This document shows, piece after piece, positions 50,718 through 60,530 of a stretch of DNA of 64,000 nt; position 1 is the first letter of the stretch, and each line of letters begins with the position of its first letter. Source of the stretch: Betaproteobacteria bacterium. GTDB lineage: Bacteria; Pseudomonadota; Gammaproteobacteria; Burkholderiales; Casimicrobiaceae. The stretch is from contig JAAFJO010000007.1 of the NCBI GenBank assembly GCA_013298145.1, forward strand, positions 121,674 through 185,673, given 5' to 3'. The notes beneath the pieces were generated by a model that saw nothing but the letters and a program-made list of their open reading frames with translations, did no database searches and was not told the DNA's origin. The translations under genes and the position numbers were made by a program.

Positions 50718-53700
50718 AGCGGGTCAATGGTTTGCACCACTTGCCCAAAACTAAACGACGTTTCGGCGTCGCCGCTAAACGTGGCGCTGATATTCCAGTT
50801 TTGAACGCCGAGAGAGGTCGTCGTGCAGCGCGCGATGTTGCTGCCAGAAACGAGCGTGACGGGTACTGCGTTACAACCGGAAAGTGTGGTGCCGTTAGCG
50901 GTGAAATTCATCGTGCCGCCGCCAACGAGCGACGCGCCGCCTGCGACATTTACGGTGGCGGTAAACGTGATCAGGCGACCTTGGAAGGCGGGCGATTGCG
51001 ACGAGGTGACGACCGTGGTGCTGTTTCTACCCGGCAGCGTCACACTATTACTCAACGGCGAGCGAGCGCCCTCGCCCACCGCGTTGCTCGCGAATACACG
51101 GAATCGATAGGTGGAGCCTGGTGTGAGCCCTGTCGCTGCAATGCTCGTACACGGCAGGTTGCACGAGCCAACCGTTGTGCCCGATTCCGTTTCCACGCCG
51201 TATTTGGTGAGTGAGCTGCCGCCGTTGAAAAACGGCGTAGTACTGAGTGTGACGGTGGCGGACGTGATGGAGGTTGCGGTGGCGGTCGGCACGCTCGGCT
51301 GATAGGGCTTTACAGCCACGAGCACGATCTTTTCATCGCTCGGTACGCCGTTCACCCACGCGCGCAGCCGCGCGTGTCCGCCCGGGAAACCCGCCGCGAC
51401 TGCTGCTGCGCTCACGAACGACGTGTCCGTGAACGGCGACGATCCGAGAACACTCACCGCCGCTTGTGGCAAGAACATGCGCTGATCGTTATCAATGCGC
51501 TGCAATTCGAACACCGGCGCGTTGCTCGCCGATTGCTGCGCGTCGCCACCGCTCGCTTGTAGCGCGGGGCGGAAGCGTGTGCCGGTGGCGAAGAGTGCGG
51601 TCGTTGGCGAGAGCGTCGTTGTAAATGTGGAGATTGTGGGTTGTTGCGCCGAGGCGGGTGCGAGGTTAAGTGTGATCGTCTCCGCATTCGCAGAAACCGG
51701 ACCGAAGCCGCCGAAGAGCGCGACGCTGCCGTTTAGCGTAAGAGCACTGCTATGCGCTGCTCTGGGGGATGCAAGGTTCGCCTCACGTCGCCACGATGCG
51801 GTCGCCTCGTTGTAAATATCTGCGCTGCTACTTGGCTCCAGCGCTACGCCGCCGCTCACTAGGATCTCGCCAGTGGGTAAATGTGTAGCGCTCGCACGGC
51901 CTCTGAACGTTGACATCAATCCTGCGCCGGTCCACGTATTCGTCGCCGGATCAAAAACGTCGGAGCTAATCCCAGTGCCACCACCGGCAAACAAGATCTT
52001 GCCACTGGGGAGTAGCGCTAAAACACCATCGCAACCTGCGTTCGCCAGCGTTGCCGCTTGCGTCGTCCGCATAGCGACATCGACGACCAGCGACTGCGCA
52101 TTGAGTGGCCCGGCGCAATCGCCTTTGAAATTTACCGTCTGTCCGCCACCCACAAGCAAAACCTTACCGGATGTCATCAGGGTTGCCACGCCAGCGACTG
52201 ATGCTGGAACGCCCGCAATCCCAGAGTTTTCCCACGTCTGCGTGGCAGGATCGAATATCTCGGGCTCATCAAACGAGGTACCGCCCGATTGATTTGTAGC
52301 AAGGCCGCCTGAGACGAAAACACGCCCATCCGCGAGCAAAGTAGCTGTATGCCCACTCCGTCCATGACGCATTTTGGCATCGATGAGTGTCCATGCATTC
52401 GTCGCCGGATCGTACAACTCTGCGGAATCGATAGGTTCAGAAGGCGGATTTCGGCCGCCAACCACAAGCACTCGACCCGTCGGCAGCACAGTCGCTGTGT
52501 GGTGCCTTCGTCGTTCGTTCATGCTTGCAATGCTTGCGGTGTCGCAAAACGACGTAGACGGCGTAAATGCGTGAACCGACGTATTTGCTGACCCGGCACT
52601 GACGCCGGTAATCAAAATACGGCCGTCAGTGAGGATTGACGCTGCGCTGGAGTCACCTATGCCACAGTTATTTGTTGTCGCAAAGGTGCCATTAGAAATC
52701 GTCGAAGGGCGCACGTGTGACGTCGTCGCGGTCACTGCGCTTGCACTTTCACGTCCGCCCACGGCGATCACCGCGCCCGTCGGCATCAGCGTTGCGGTGT
52801 GGTTCGCGCGCGCGGTGGGCAGCGAGGGTGCGAGGCTCCATGTATCCACCGCTGGATCGTAAATCTCAACACTCGATCGATAGATCGGCACGCCAGCGAC
52901 ATCCACGCCGCCCATCAGCATGAGTTTGCCTGAGGGCACGAGCGTTGCGCTGTGGTTGCTGCGCGCGTCGCGAAGCGAGCCCGCTGGCGACATCGTGAAC
53001 GTCGCGAAACGGAATATCTCGGTGCTGCCGAGCGAATCGGGCAACACACTCAAGCCGCTAACGCGCGCGGTGCGGCCGCCCGCGATCACAATGTCGCCGT
53101 TGGGAAGCGCGGTCGCTGTGTGGTTGAAGCGACGTTCAATGAGCTGCGCGCTAAAGGTGAACCAAGAATTGGTGGACGCGCTGTAGCGCTCAATCGAATT
53201 CAATCCAAATGACACCGTATCGTTGCCCACATCCAAGCCACCGATCACGAACATGTCGTCGTTGATGCCAATTGCAGCAGCGGTCGCGGTGTGAAATCGC
53301 CGTGCGGATGCCATCGATCCGGCGCTCGTCCAAGCGTTGGTCGCGGGATCGTAAATCTCTGCGCTTGACAGCACCGTTGCGTTGTTTTTTCCACCGACGA
53401 CGAGGATCTTTCCGCTGCGCAGGCGCGTGGCCGTATGTTGCGAGCGCGCGGCAGACAAGCTGCCTGCAGTGCTCCACGTATTCGCAGCCGGGTCGTAGAT
53501 CACAGCCGTTGCGAGCGCGGCTTCACTCGCCGCGTTACTGCGACCACCGACGACGAGCACGCGCCCGTTATCAAGCAAGGTGGCGGTGTGATCAGTGCGC
53601 GCTGTTGCGAGCGCGGCACCGGCGCTCCACGCGTTGCCGAACGGATCGTAAATTTCAACGCTCGTAAGCGGTGTGTTCGATCCGCTCTGCCCACCGACCA

Positions 53701-53902
53701 CGAGGAGCTTCCCATTGGTCATCTGCGTGGCGTTGTGGTTTGAGCGTGCGGTGGTGAGGGGGGCTGCGGCGCCGATCGATACGGCGTGTGACGCCGGAAT
53801 TAGGCTCGCAGCAAAAGCAACCGCAATCCCCAGGGCTCCACACAAGCCGAACGGCGAGCGCAGGCGAGCTTCGCCGATAGAGCGACAAATACGAATCAAC
53901 AA
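50363..53902 (-). CDS. Secreted Kelch-like repeat protein with FN3/Ig-like region and C-terminal dockerin-like repeats
   Basis: Repeated NHTATLLxxGxVLVVGGxxxxxxxxSxExYDPATNxW units; ORF track start 53992 lies inside a MITE-like element, so TTG 53902 (MLIRICRSIGEARLRSPFGLCGALGIAVAFAASLIPASHA signal peptide, aggggt upstream) is preferred. Confidence 0.83.
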   Translation of the reverse strand: MLIRICRSIGEARLRSPFGLCGALGIAVAFAASLIPASHAVSIGAAAPLTTARSNHNATQMTNGKLLVVGGQSGSNTPLTSVEIYDPFGNAWSAGAALATARTDHTATLLDNGRVLVVGGRSNAASEAALATAVIYDPAANTWSTAGSLSAARSQHTATRLRSGKILVVGGKNNATVLSSAEIYDPATNAWTSAGSMASARRFHTATAAAIGINDDMFVIGGLDVGNDTVSFGLNSIERYSASTNSWFTFSAQLIERRFNHTATALPNGDIVIAGGRTARVSGLSVLPDSLGSTEIFRFATFTMSPAGSLRDARSNHSATLVPSGKLMLMGGVDVAGVPIYRSSVEIYDPAVDTWSLAPSLPTARANHTATLMPTGAVIAVGGRESASAVTATTSHVRPSTISNGTFATTNNCGIGDSSAASILTDGRILITGVSAGSANTSVHAFTPSTSFCDTASIASMNERRRHHTATVLPTGRVLVVGGRNPPSEPIDSAELYDPATNAWTLIDAKMRHGRSGHTATLLADGRVFVSGGLATNQSGGTSFDEPEIFDPATQTWENSGIAGVPASVAGVATLMTSGKVLLVGGGQTVNFKGDCAGPLNAQSLVVDVAMRTTQAATLANAGCDGVLALLPSGKILFAGGGTGISSDVFDPATNTWTGAGLMSTFRGRASATHLPTGEILVSGGVALEPSSSADIYNEATASWRREANLASPRAAHSSALTLNGSVALFGGFGPVSANAETITLNLAPASAQQPTISTFTTTLSPTTALFATGTRFRPALQASGGDAQQSASNAPVFELQRIDNDQRMFLPQAAVSVLGSSPFTDTSFVSAAAVAAGFPGGHARLRAWVNGVPSDEKIVLVAVKPYQPSVPTATATSITSATVTLSTTPFFNGGSSLTKYGVETESGTTVGSCNLPCTSIAATGLTPGSTYRFRVFASNAVGEGARSPLSNSVTLPGRNSTTVVTSSQSPAFQGRLITFTATVNVAGGASLVGGGTMNFTANGTTLSGCNAVPVTLVSGSNIARCTTTSLGVQNWNISATFSGDAETSFSFGQVVQTIDPLPSLNIDNSTAANSANDAATDGMMILRYLAGFTGSSITNNAMHPTAERSPSEAQAYLSSIRAALDVNGDNRFDLTVDGLLIVRYMQGLRIATGLFNSIDVGTAMTTAQIEAYLRLLMP

Positions 53903-53928
53903 CGCGCACCCCTCATCACAATTGCTAG

Positions 53929-54092
53929 GGGAAACGCTGAATGAGCCTCCGCGATTCGGTACGCGGCGGATTGGAATGAGCTCGAGACCCAAACTTCTGA
54001 AACATGGTGGAGCTATGTTGAAGAATTTTGAGCCTCCAGATCGCCCAAGCCCGCCGATGCGACCGACACGAGAGACTTATTCAGCGTTTCCC
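53929..54092. mobile_element. MITE-like element, copy 2
   Basis: GGGAAACGCTGA (53929) ... TCAGCGTTTCCC (54081-54092), internal cgcggcggattgg and cccaagcccgccg shared with copy 1. Confidence 0.75.
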
Positions 54093-54195
54093 TAATAAAA
54101 AATTACCGGCTGATTGTGTCATCGACTACGCGTCACAGCACCAGATCGTTCGATCTGGTTCGTTTCGGTTTTCGTAAGAGTTGGCGCGCACCCAA

Positions 54196-54529
54196 GGGAA
54201 ACGCTGACTAAGTCTGCGTGATGCCGCGCGCGGCGGATGGGGGTGACCAGGAGGCGCAAAACTCAAAGGCATCGCGGGGCTGTGTTGACGACTTTTGGGG
54301 TTTCAGATCGCACCGCCCCCACGATGCTTTACCGTGGAAAGATCTCTACACAACGCTGCGAAAGCTCGCGGGACGAAGAAAAGATTCGGGAAAACCTCGG
54401 AGCGCACGTAAGTACGGGAGGATCTTTCACAGATTTTTGACAAAGTATCACGGGCTGGCGGGAGTTGTGCCGAGGTCTTGTGGATCGGCAAGATTGCCTC
54501 CGTCGCGCATGACTTATTCAGCGCTTCCT
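54196..54529. mobile_element. MITE-like element, copy 3
   Basis: GGGAAACGCTGA (54196) ... TCAGCGCTTCCT (54518-54529), left end gcgcggcggatgg as in copies 1-2; right flank CTAG. Confidence 0.65.
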
Positions 54530-54776
54530 CTAGTCACAAAATGCCTGTGGGGCAAGGCGTGGGTAGTCGCAAAAAAGTGCGAACTATGCTTTGCGGCGTA
54601 CGATCGGCGCAGTGCGGTTGCGGTAAATGTCTCGCAGCACGCGCTCCGACTAATGGCTCCTCGCGTTAGTTCCTCGTTTGATGAGGTCTTAAGCCATGCA
54701 TTTTGCTTGTTGTGGCTATGGCTTAACGAGCGCTTGCCCTTATTAAATATGGTTTATAGCTTTGTAGCCATAATTA

Positions 54777-55382
54777 TCATCGGGACTCTGTAAATGTTCT
54801 CTCGACCATTAGCGCGAATGGAAAAGCATCGCCCGGGTCAACTTTGCGTCGGCGCTGAGGGTCGCAGGGCATACGCCCGTGATCGAGATCGGAGTGCCGC
54901 TTAATACCGCTACGTTGAACGGGATACCTCGCGACGATCTCGCGCATGAGCATCACTAGGGCGTCTAGCTGAGCCGCAGGAAATGGATCGATACCGTCGC
55001 CATCGTTGATAAGCTCAATCGCGATCGAGCGGCCAGAATACGTGAGTACATGATGCGCAACTTGCGCTTCCGGAATGCTCGTGCGCAATGTGCCATCGCG
55101 ATCAAGCATGTAGTGAATACCGAGCGTTGGATGCGCCTCAATTGTGCGCATATTTTCCTCAAGCGTGCCAGCCTTCACCCAAATGGGTTTGCCGGTTTTT
55201 GCGTCACACGTCGGGCCGCCCGTCGAATGAAGCACGATCATGTCGACCGCTTGCGCACGTGCCGGGCCGAAAGTCCGGGCGTGCGCGTTGGTAGCGAACA
55301 CCGCTGCAACGCAGATCGCTACCCACCGCTTTTGAGTGAACAAAGGACTCAGGTCGCGAACCCAAAAAGAACAGAAAGCCAC
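54777..55382 (-). CDS. N-acetylmuramoyl-L-alanine amidase (PGRP/amidase_2-like, secreted)
   Basis: VDMIVLHSTGGPTCDAKTG...LGIHYMLDRDGTLRTSIPEAQVAHHV...SIAIELINDGDGIDPFP...IKRHSDLDHGRMPCDP. Confidence 0.88.
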   Translation of the reverse strand: MAFCSFWVRDLSPLFTQKRWVAICVAAVFATNAHARTFGPARAQAVDMIVLHSTGGPTCDAKTGKPIWVKAGTLEENMRTIEAHPTLGIHYMLDRDGTLRTSIPEAQVAHHVLTYSGRSIAIELINDGDGIDPFPAAQLDALVMLMREIVARYPVQRSGIKRHSDLDHGRMPCDPQRRRKVDPGDAFPFALMVERTFTESR

Positions 55383-55399
55383 TGAACCGACGTCCGACG

Positions 55400-55432
55400 C
55401 AAAGAAAAAGGCAGCCGAAGCTGCCTTTTCTG
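55400..55432 (-). terminator. Rho-independent terminator after rpsQ
   Basis: Minus strand GGCAGC-ttcg-GCTGCC followed by tttttct. Confidence 0.9.
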
Positions 55433-55466
55433 ATTTGCACTCAATTGCGTGAGCAAGCCGTGTGCA

Positions 55467-55730
55467 TTAAGCTTTTTCGAGCACCTTGGAAAGCGCCCAG
55501 GATTTAGTCTTGGAGTACGGGCGGCACGCTTTGATTTCAACGAGGTCACCAATTTTGGCTTCGCTCGTTTCATCGTGTGCGTGGTACTTATTCGACTTCG
55601 TAACGACCTTGCCGTAAAGCGGATGCTTAACGCGGCGCTCTACGAGTACGGTGATCGTCTTTGTCATCTTGTCGCTGGTAACGCGACCAATTTGAGTAGC
55701 GATCAATGGAGTGTTTGCTACTTCGCTCAT
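55467..55730 (-). CDS. rpsQ: 30S ribosomal protein S17
   Basis: [40 protein letters not shown]. Confidence 0.98.
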   Translation of the reverse strand: MSEVANTPLIATQIGRVTSDKMTKTITVLVERRVKHPLYGKVVTKSNKYHAHDETSEAKIGDLVEIKACRPYSKTKSWALSKVLEKA

Positions 55731-55921
55731 TTTGCAGCAGCTTTCTGGTTGAGCACCGTTTTCACGCGAGCGATATCACGGCGAACATTCCCCAACTGCG
55801 TATTGTTTTGCAGTTGTTGCGTTGCCTTCTGCATGCGCAAGCTGAAGTGCGTTTTATAGAGTTCGCCGAGCTCTTTGGTGAGATCGGCTTCGCTCTTGGC
55901 GCGGAGATCGGAGGCTTTCAT
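55727..55921 (-). CDS. rpmC: 50S ribosomal protein L29
   Basis: [57 protein letters not shown]. Confidence 0.98.
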   Translation of the reverse strand: MKASDLRAKSEADLTKELGELYKTHFSLRMQKATQQLQNNTQLGNVRRDIARVKTVLNQKAAAK

Positions 55922-55936
55922 TGAAGTGTTCCTTTC

Positions 55937-56350
55937 TTAACCTACCAAGCGTTGAACAAAGGTTGTGTGGATTGGAAGCTTCGCAGCCGCAAGCGTGAAC
56001 GCTTCGCGCGCGAGGTTCTCTGCCACACCATCCATCTCATAGAGCACCTTGCCGGGCTGAATCTCAGCGACGTAGTACTCAGGATTGCCTTTGCCGTTAC
56101 CCATGCGGACTTCGGCTGGCTTTTTAGAGATTGGCTTGTCCGGGAAGATGCGAATCCAGATCCGCCCACCACGTTTAATGTGGCGGCTGATCGCGCGACG
56201 CGCAGCTTCAATTTGACGCGCCGTCAGGCGGCCACGGCTGGTGGCCTTGAGGCCGAACTCACCGAAGCTCACTTTATTGCCGCGCGTGGCCAGGCCCTTG
56301 TTACGGCCCTTTTGCTCTTTACGATATTTTCTTCTAGCCGGCTGTAGCAT
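55937..56350 (-). CDS. rplP: 50S ribosomal protein L16
   Basis: [36 protein letters not shown]. Confidence 0.99.
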   Translation of the reverse strand: MLQPARRKYRKEQKGRNKGLATRGNKVSFGEFGLKATSRGRLTARQIEAARRAISRHIKRGGRIWIRIFPDKPISKKPAEVRMGNGKGNPEYYVAEIQPGKVLYEMDGVAENLAREAFTLAAAKLPIHTTFVQRLVG

Positions 56351-57071
56351 TTCTCTCTCCTGCAGGTGCGCGACGTGGGCGACGTGCTGGCTTAGGCGCG
56401 TCAGCGGCGTCAGCAGCTAGCGCTGGCGCATCTCCCGTCGCGAGGCCGAGGCTTTCACCCTTAAACACCCAAACTTTGATACCGATGATGCCGTACGACG
56501 TCTTGGCTTCGGAAAAACCGTAATCGATATCGGCACGAAGCGTGTGAAGGGGCACACGCCCTTCACGGTACCACTCGGAACGAGCGATCTCGGCACCGTT
56601 CAAGCGTCCAGCACTCATGATCTTGATGCCTTGCGCGCCGAGACGCATCGCATTCTGCATCGCACGCTTCATAGCGCGACGGAACATGATCCGCTTTTCG
56701 AGCTGTTGAGCGATGGAATCGCCGATCAGCTGAGCATCGGTTTCGGGCTTGCGCACTTCTTCGATGTTCAACGCGATCTCGGTTTTCATCATCTTGCGAA
56801 GTTGAACGCGGAGCGCCTCAATATCTTCACCCTTCTTACCGATCACTACGCCTGGACGGGCGCTGTGGATAGTGATTCGAGCATTCTTGGCAGGACGCTC
56901 AATGGTGATCTTCGATACGTTTGCGTTCTTGAGCTTCTTGAGAAGAAACGAGCGTACCTCGTAATCTTCTTTCACCTTATCGGCGAAGTTTTTACTACTT
57001 GCGTACCACTTCGAGGTCCAGGCGCGCGAAACGGCGAGACGAAACCCGGTTGGATTGATCTTTTGACCCAT
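56334..57071 (-). CDS. rpsC: 30S ribosomal protein S3
   Basis: [40 protein letters not shown]. Confidence 0.99.
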   Translation of the reverse strand: MGQKINPTGFRLAVSRAWTSKWYASSKNFADKVKEDYEVRSFLLKKLKNANVSKITIERPAKNARITIHSARPGVVIGKKGEDIEALRVQLRKMMKTEIALNIEEVRKPETDAQLIGDSIAQQLEKRIMFRRAMKRAMQNAMRLGAQGIKIMSAGRLNGAEIARSEWYREGRVPLHTLRADIDYGFSEAKTSYGIIGIKVWVFKGESLGLATGDAPALAADAADAPKPARRPRRAPAGERNATAG

Positions 57072-57079
57072 ACGAACCC

Positions 57080-57409
57080 CTAGTTCCCAACCGTCACATG
57101 AATGTGACAGGTTTGTTTGAGAAGACGTGCACCACGCCCCTTGGCGCGAGCCGCGAAGCGGCGCATCACCAATGCTTTGTCGACGTAAATCGTCTTTACT
57201 TTGAGCTCGTCGATATCTGCACCATCGTTGTGCTCTGCATTCGCGATCGCGGACAGAAGCACTTTTTTGATGATTCCCGCAGACTTCTTCGGACTAAACG
57301 TCAGAAGATCGAGGGCTTTTGCGACCGGCAGGCCACGGATTTGATCCGCAACGAGTCGGGCTTTTTGGTCGGAGACGGGCGCGCCTCGCATCACAGCATT
57401 TGTTTGCAT
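57080..57409 (-). CDS. rplV: 50S ribosomal protein L22
   Basis: [50 protein letters not shown]. Confidence 0.99.
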   Translation of the reverse strand: MQTNAVMRGAPVSDQKARLVADQIRGLPVAKALDLLTFSPKKSAGIIKKVLLSAIANAEHNDGADIDELKVKTIYVDKALVMRRFAARAKGRGARLLKQTCHIHVTVGN

Positions 57410-57418
57410 ATCGAGTCC

Positions 57419-57697
57419 TTACTTCTTCGCGACTTTCTTGTCGGCTGGATGGCCTTTGAAAGTGCGTGTGAGCGCGAATTCGCCGAGCTTGTGTCCTACC
57501 ATTTGATCGGAAACGTACACCGGCATATGCGCCTTGCCGTTGTGGACGGCAATAGTTAGACCAACGAAGTCAGGCGTGACCGTAGAACGACGCGACCAGG
57601 TTTTGATCGGCTTTTTGTCGTTCTTCGCGAGTGCGACTTCCACTTTTTTTACGAGGTGCCCGTCAACGAACGGACCTTTTTTAACGGAACGTGCCAT
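57419..57697 (-). CDS. rpsS: 30S ribosomal protein S19
   Basis: [40 protein letters not shown]. Confidence 0.99.
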   Translation of the reverse strand: MARSVKKGPFVDGHLVKKVEVALAKNDKKPIKTWSRRSTVTPDFVGLTIAVHNGKAHMPVYVSDQMVGHKLGEFALTRTFKGHPADKKVAKK

Positions 57698-57702
57698 TGC
57701 GA

Positions 57703-58539
57703 TTAACCCTTCTTAGCAGCGTGACGCGTGCGAACGATCATGCTGTCAGTACGCTTATTAGTGCGAGTCTTGAGACCCTTAGCCTTCTGACCCCAAGGCG
57801 AAACTGGGTGATGACGACCACCACCACCGTTCGTGCGGCCACCCATTGGGTGATCCACTGGGTTCATGGAGATCGCGCGCACCGTTGGACGGATACCGCG
57901 CCAACGATTTGCGCCAGCCTTGCCAATAACGCGTAGCGAGTGCTCACCATTGCCAACTTCACCGATCGTCGCACGGCAGTCGACGTGCACTTTACGCACT
58001 TCACCTGACCGCAAGCGGACCTGAGCGTAGATGCCTTCGCGCGCCATCAGCTGAACCGATGTACCCGCGCTACGGGCAAGTTGCGCGCCCTTACCGGGCT
58101 GCAACTCAATCGCATGGATCGTAGTGCCCACAGGAATGTTACGGATAGGGAGTGCGTTACCAACTTTGATCGGCGCTTCAGCCCCTGAGAGCACCACATC
58201 GCCGGCGCTTAAGCCTTTGGGCGCCAAAACATAGCGTCGTTCACCGTCTGCGTAACAAAGCAATGCAATATTCGCGCTACGATTTGGATCGTACTCAAGG
58301 CGCTCAACGGTGCCAGGAACACCATCCTTGTCGCGACGGAAATCGACCAAACGATAGTGATGCTTATGCCCACCACCTTTGTGACGCATCGTGATGTGGC
58401 CGTTGTTGTTACGACCAGAGCCACGCTTCTGCGGCACGAGCAACGGAGCATGCGGCTCGCCCTTATGCAAATCAGGGTTGACAACCTTGATTAGCGAACG
58501 ACGGCCAGGGGATGTTGGTTTAACTTTTACGAGAGCCAT
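57703..58539 (-). CDS. rplB: 50S ribosomal protein L2
   Basis: [33 protein letters not shown]...[24 protein letters not shown]. Confidence 0.99.
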   Translation of the reverse strand: MALVKVKPTSPGRRSLIKVVNPDLHKGEPHAPLLVPQKRGSGRNNNGHITMRHKGGGHKHHYRLVDFRRDKDGVPGTVERLEYDPNRSANIALLCYADGERRYVLAPKGLSAGDVVLSGAEAPIKVGNALPIRNIPVGTTIHAIELQPGKGAQLARSAGTSVQLMAREGIYAQVRLRSGEVRKVHVDCRATIGEVGNGEHSLRVIGKAGANRWRGIRPTVRAISMNPVDHPMGGRTNGGGGRHHPVSPWGQKAKGLKTRTNKRTDSMIVRTRHAAKKG

Positions 58540-58541
58540 GA

Positions 58542-58838
58542 TTAAGCCTCCCCGCCGAAGTTAATCTCTTGCCCCGGCTTGAGCGACACATAAGCGCGGC
58601 GGGAATCGCTACGCCGTCCGGTCGAGCGACCGAAGCGCTTTGTCTTCCCTGCGCGGTTCAACATTTGCACGCTCTCTACCTGCACCTTAAAGAGCAGTTC
58701 GACAGCGGCCTTAACCTCGGGTTTCGTGGCATCTTGAATAACCTCGAACACCACCTGCTCGTTCTTCTCAGCGACGAACGTGCTTTTCTCAGAAATGACC
58801 GGAGCCTTAATCACGGTCATCAAACGATTTTGATTCAT
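58542..58838 (-). CDS. rplW: 50S ribosomal protein L23
   Basis: [49 protein letters not shown]. Confidence 0.98.
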   Translation of the reverse strand: MNQNRLMTVIKAPVISEKSTFVAEKNEQVVFEVIQDATKPEVKAAVELLFKVQVESVQMLNRAGKTKRFGRSTGRRSDSRRAYVSLKPGQEINFGGEA

Positions 58839-59455
58839 TTGTATGACTCCTCAATCTTGGCAACAGCCGCTTTCGTGAACAACACACGTTTAAAGTTGAG
58901 CAGGCTGACCGGGTCAACGTTATGTGCCGCTACCGCTGCAACATGCGGAAGGTTTCGCGTCGCAAGGTAGAGATTGTTGTCAATGCTGTCAGTCACGATC
59001 AACGCTTCTGAAATCCCCATATCCTTAAGGGCACCAGCGACAAGTTTTGTCTTCGGCGCATCGACGGCGAAGTTCTCAACTACCGACAGACGTCCATCGC
59101 GTGCGAGCTGCGACAGGATAGTGGCCATGCCGGCACGGAACATCTTGCGGTTGATCTTGTGAGTAAAGTTCTCGTCAGGCTTGTTCGGGAAGGCCCGACC
59201 ACCGCCGCGCCAGATTGGGCTGGAGGTCATACCTGCACGGGCGTTACCCGTGCCTTTTTGTTTCCAGGGCTTCTTCGTTGAGTGGCGAACTTCAGCACGC
59301 GTCATCTGAGCGCGATTACCACCCCGCGCGTTGGCTTGAAAACCCACCACGACTTGGTGAACGAGCGCTTCGTTGTACTCACGAGCAAAAACGGCATCGG
59401 ACGCTGCGAGCGTTGACGCGGCCTTGCCCTGTGCATTCAGGACTTGCAATTCCAT
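58835..59455 (-). CDS. rplD: 50S ribosomal protein L4
   Basis: [54 protein letters not shown]. Confidence 0.99.
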   Translation of the reverse strand: MELQVLNAQGKAASTLAASDAVFAREYNEALVHQVVVGFQANARGGNRAQMTRAEVRHSTKKPWKQKGTGNARAGMTSSPIWRGGGRAFPNKPDENFTHKINRKMFRAGMATILSQLARDGRLSVVENFAVDAPKTKLVAGALKDMGISEALIVTDSIDNNLYLATRNLPHVAAVAAHNVDPVSLLNFKRVLFTKAAVAKIEESYK

Positions 59456-59466
59456 GTGTTAGCTCC

Positions 59467-60096
59467 TTACGTCCGTGCAGTCGGTTTGACGATCACGTGA
59501 CCGCCGGGCGCACCAGGAACTGCCCCTGCGATGAGAAGCAACCCGCGCGCCGCATCAATGCGAACGACTTTGAGTGCTTGCACCGTGCGTTGCTTATTCC
59601 CGTACTGGCCCGCCATGCGTTTGCCCGGAAATACGCGCCCCGGATCCTGCGCCATGCCGATCGACCCGGGTGCACGTGTGGTGACCGAGTTACCGTGCGT
59701 TTCGCGATTCGAGCTAAAGTTGTGGCGGCGGATCACGCCTGAGAAACCTCGACCCTTACTGGTCCCGGTCACGTCGACAATTTGCCCCACTTGGAATGTC
59801 TCAGCACCAACAACCGAACCCGCTTTGAGTTCGCCCGCTGCAGCTGAAAATTCACGCGTAATAGCCCCAGCCTGCACACCTGCTTTCGCAAAATGACCGG
59901 CGGCTGCCTTAGTGACGCGAGTCGCACGGCGATCGCCGTACGTTAATTGGACGCCTTGGTAGCCGTCCGTTTCCGCAGTCTTAACCTGCGAGACACGATT
60001 ATTTGCAACGTCGATCACAGTGACCGCTGTTGCTGAACCGTCGTCGTTGAAGACGCGTGTCATACCGACTTTGCGTCCGATGAGTCCGAGACTCAT
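59467..60096 (-). CDS. rplC: 50S ribosomal protein L3
   Basis: [40 protein letters not shown]. Confidence 0.99.
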   Translation of the reverse strand: MSLGLIGRKVGMTRVFNDDGSATAVTVIDVANNRVSQVKTAETDGYQGVQLTYGDRRATRVTKAAAGHFAKAGVQAGAITREFSAAAGELKAGSVVGAETFQVGQIVDVTGTSKGRGFSGVIRRHNFSSNRETHGNSVTTRAPGSIGMAQDPGRVFPGKRMAGQYGNKQRTVQALKVVRIDAARGLLLIAGAVPGAPGGHVIVKPTART

Positions 60097-60198
60097 AGCT
60101 CACCTCTTCTTTCTTGCCGCTCGCAGTTGCCTAAAAGCGGTGCCAGTTTCAATTGACCGGCAGTTTGTTGACGAGGAGCTGTTGCTCCCCGCAGTGGT

Positions 60199-60510
60199 TT
60201 ACTGAACTTTAATCTCAACATCGACGCCTGCTGGAAGGTCCAGCTTCATAAGCTGGTCTACCGTTTTGTCGTTAGGCTCGATGATGTCCATCAATCGCAG
60301 ATGGGTACGAATTTCAAACTGGTCGCGGGAAGTCTTGTTGACGTGTGGCGAACGCAGGATATCGAAGCGCTCAATCCGGGTAGGCAAGGGAACGGGTCCC
60401 TTCACAATTGCGCCCGAACGCTTCGCTGTTTCAACGATTTCCGACGCAGACTGATCGATCAACTTGTAATCGAAGGCCTTGAGTCGAATCCGAATTTTTT
60501 GGCTTTGCAC
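60199..60510 (-). CDS. rpsJ: 30S ribosomal protein S10
   Basis: [67 protein letters not shown]. Confidence 0.99.
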   Translation of the reverse strand: MQSQKIRIRLKAFDYKLIDQSASEIVETAKRSGAIVKGPVPLPTRIERFDILRSPHVNKTSRDQFEIRTHLRLMDIIEPNDKTVDQLMKLDLPAGVDVEIKVQ

Positions 60511-60530
60511 TGTTATTGTCCTAGTCCGAA

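Noticed and set aside
46785-53992. Dense nucleotide periodicity that could suggest CRISPR or tandem DNA repeats
   Set aside because: The periodicity follows protein repeats (RCC1-like and Kelch-like) with variable codons and no constant spacer structure.
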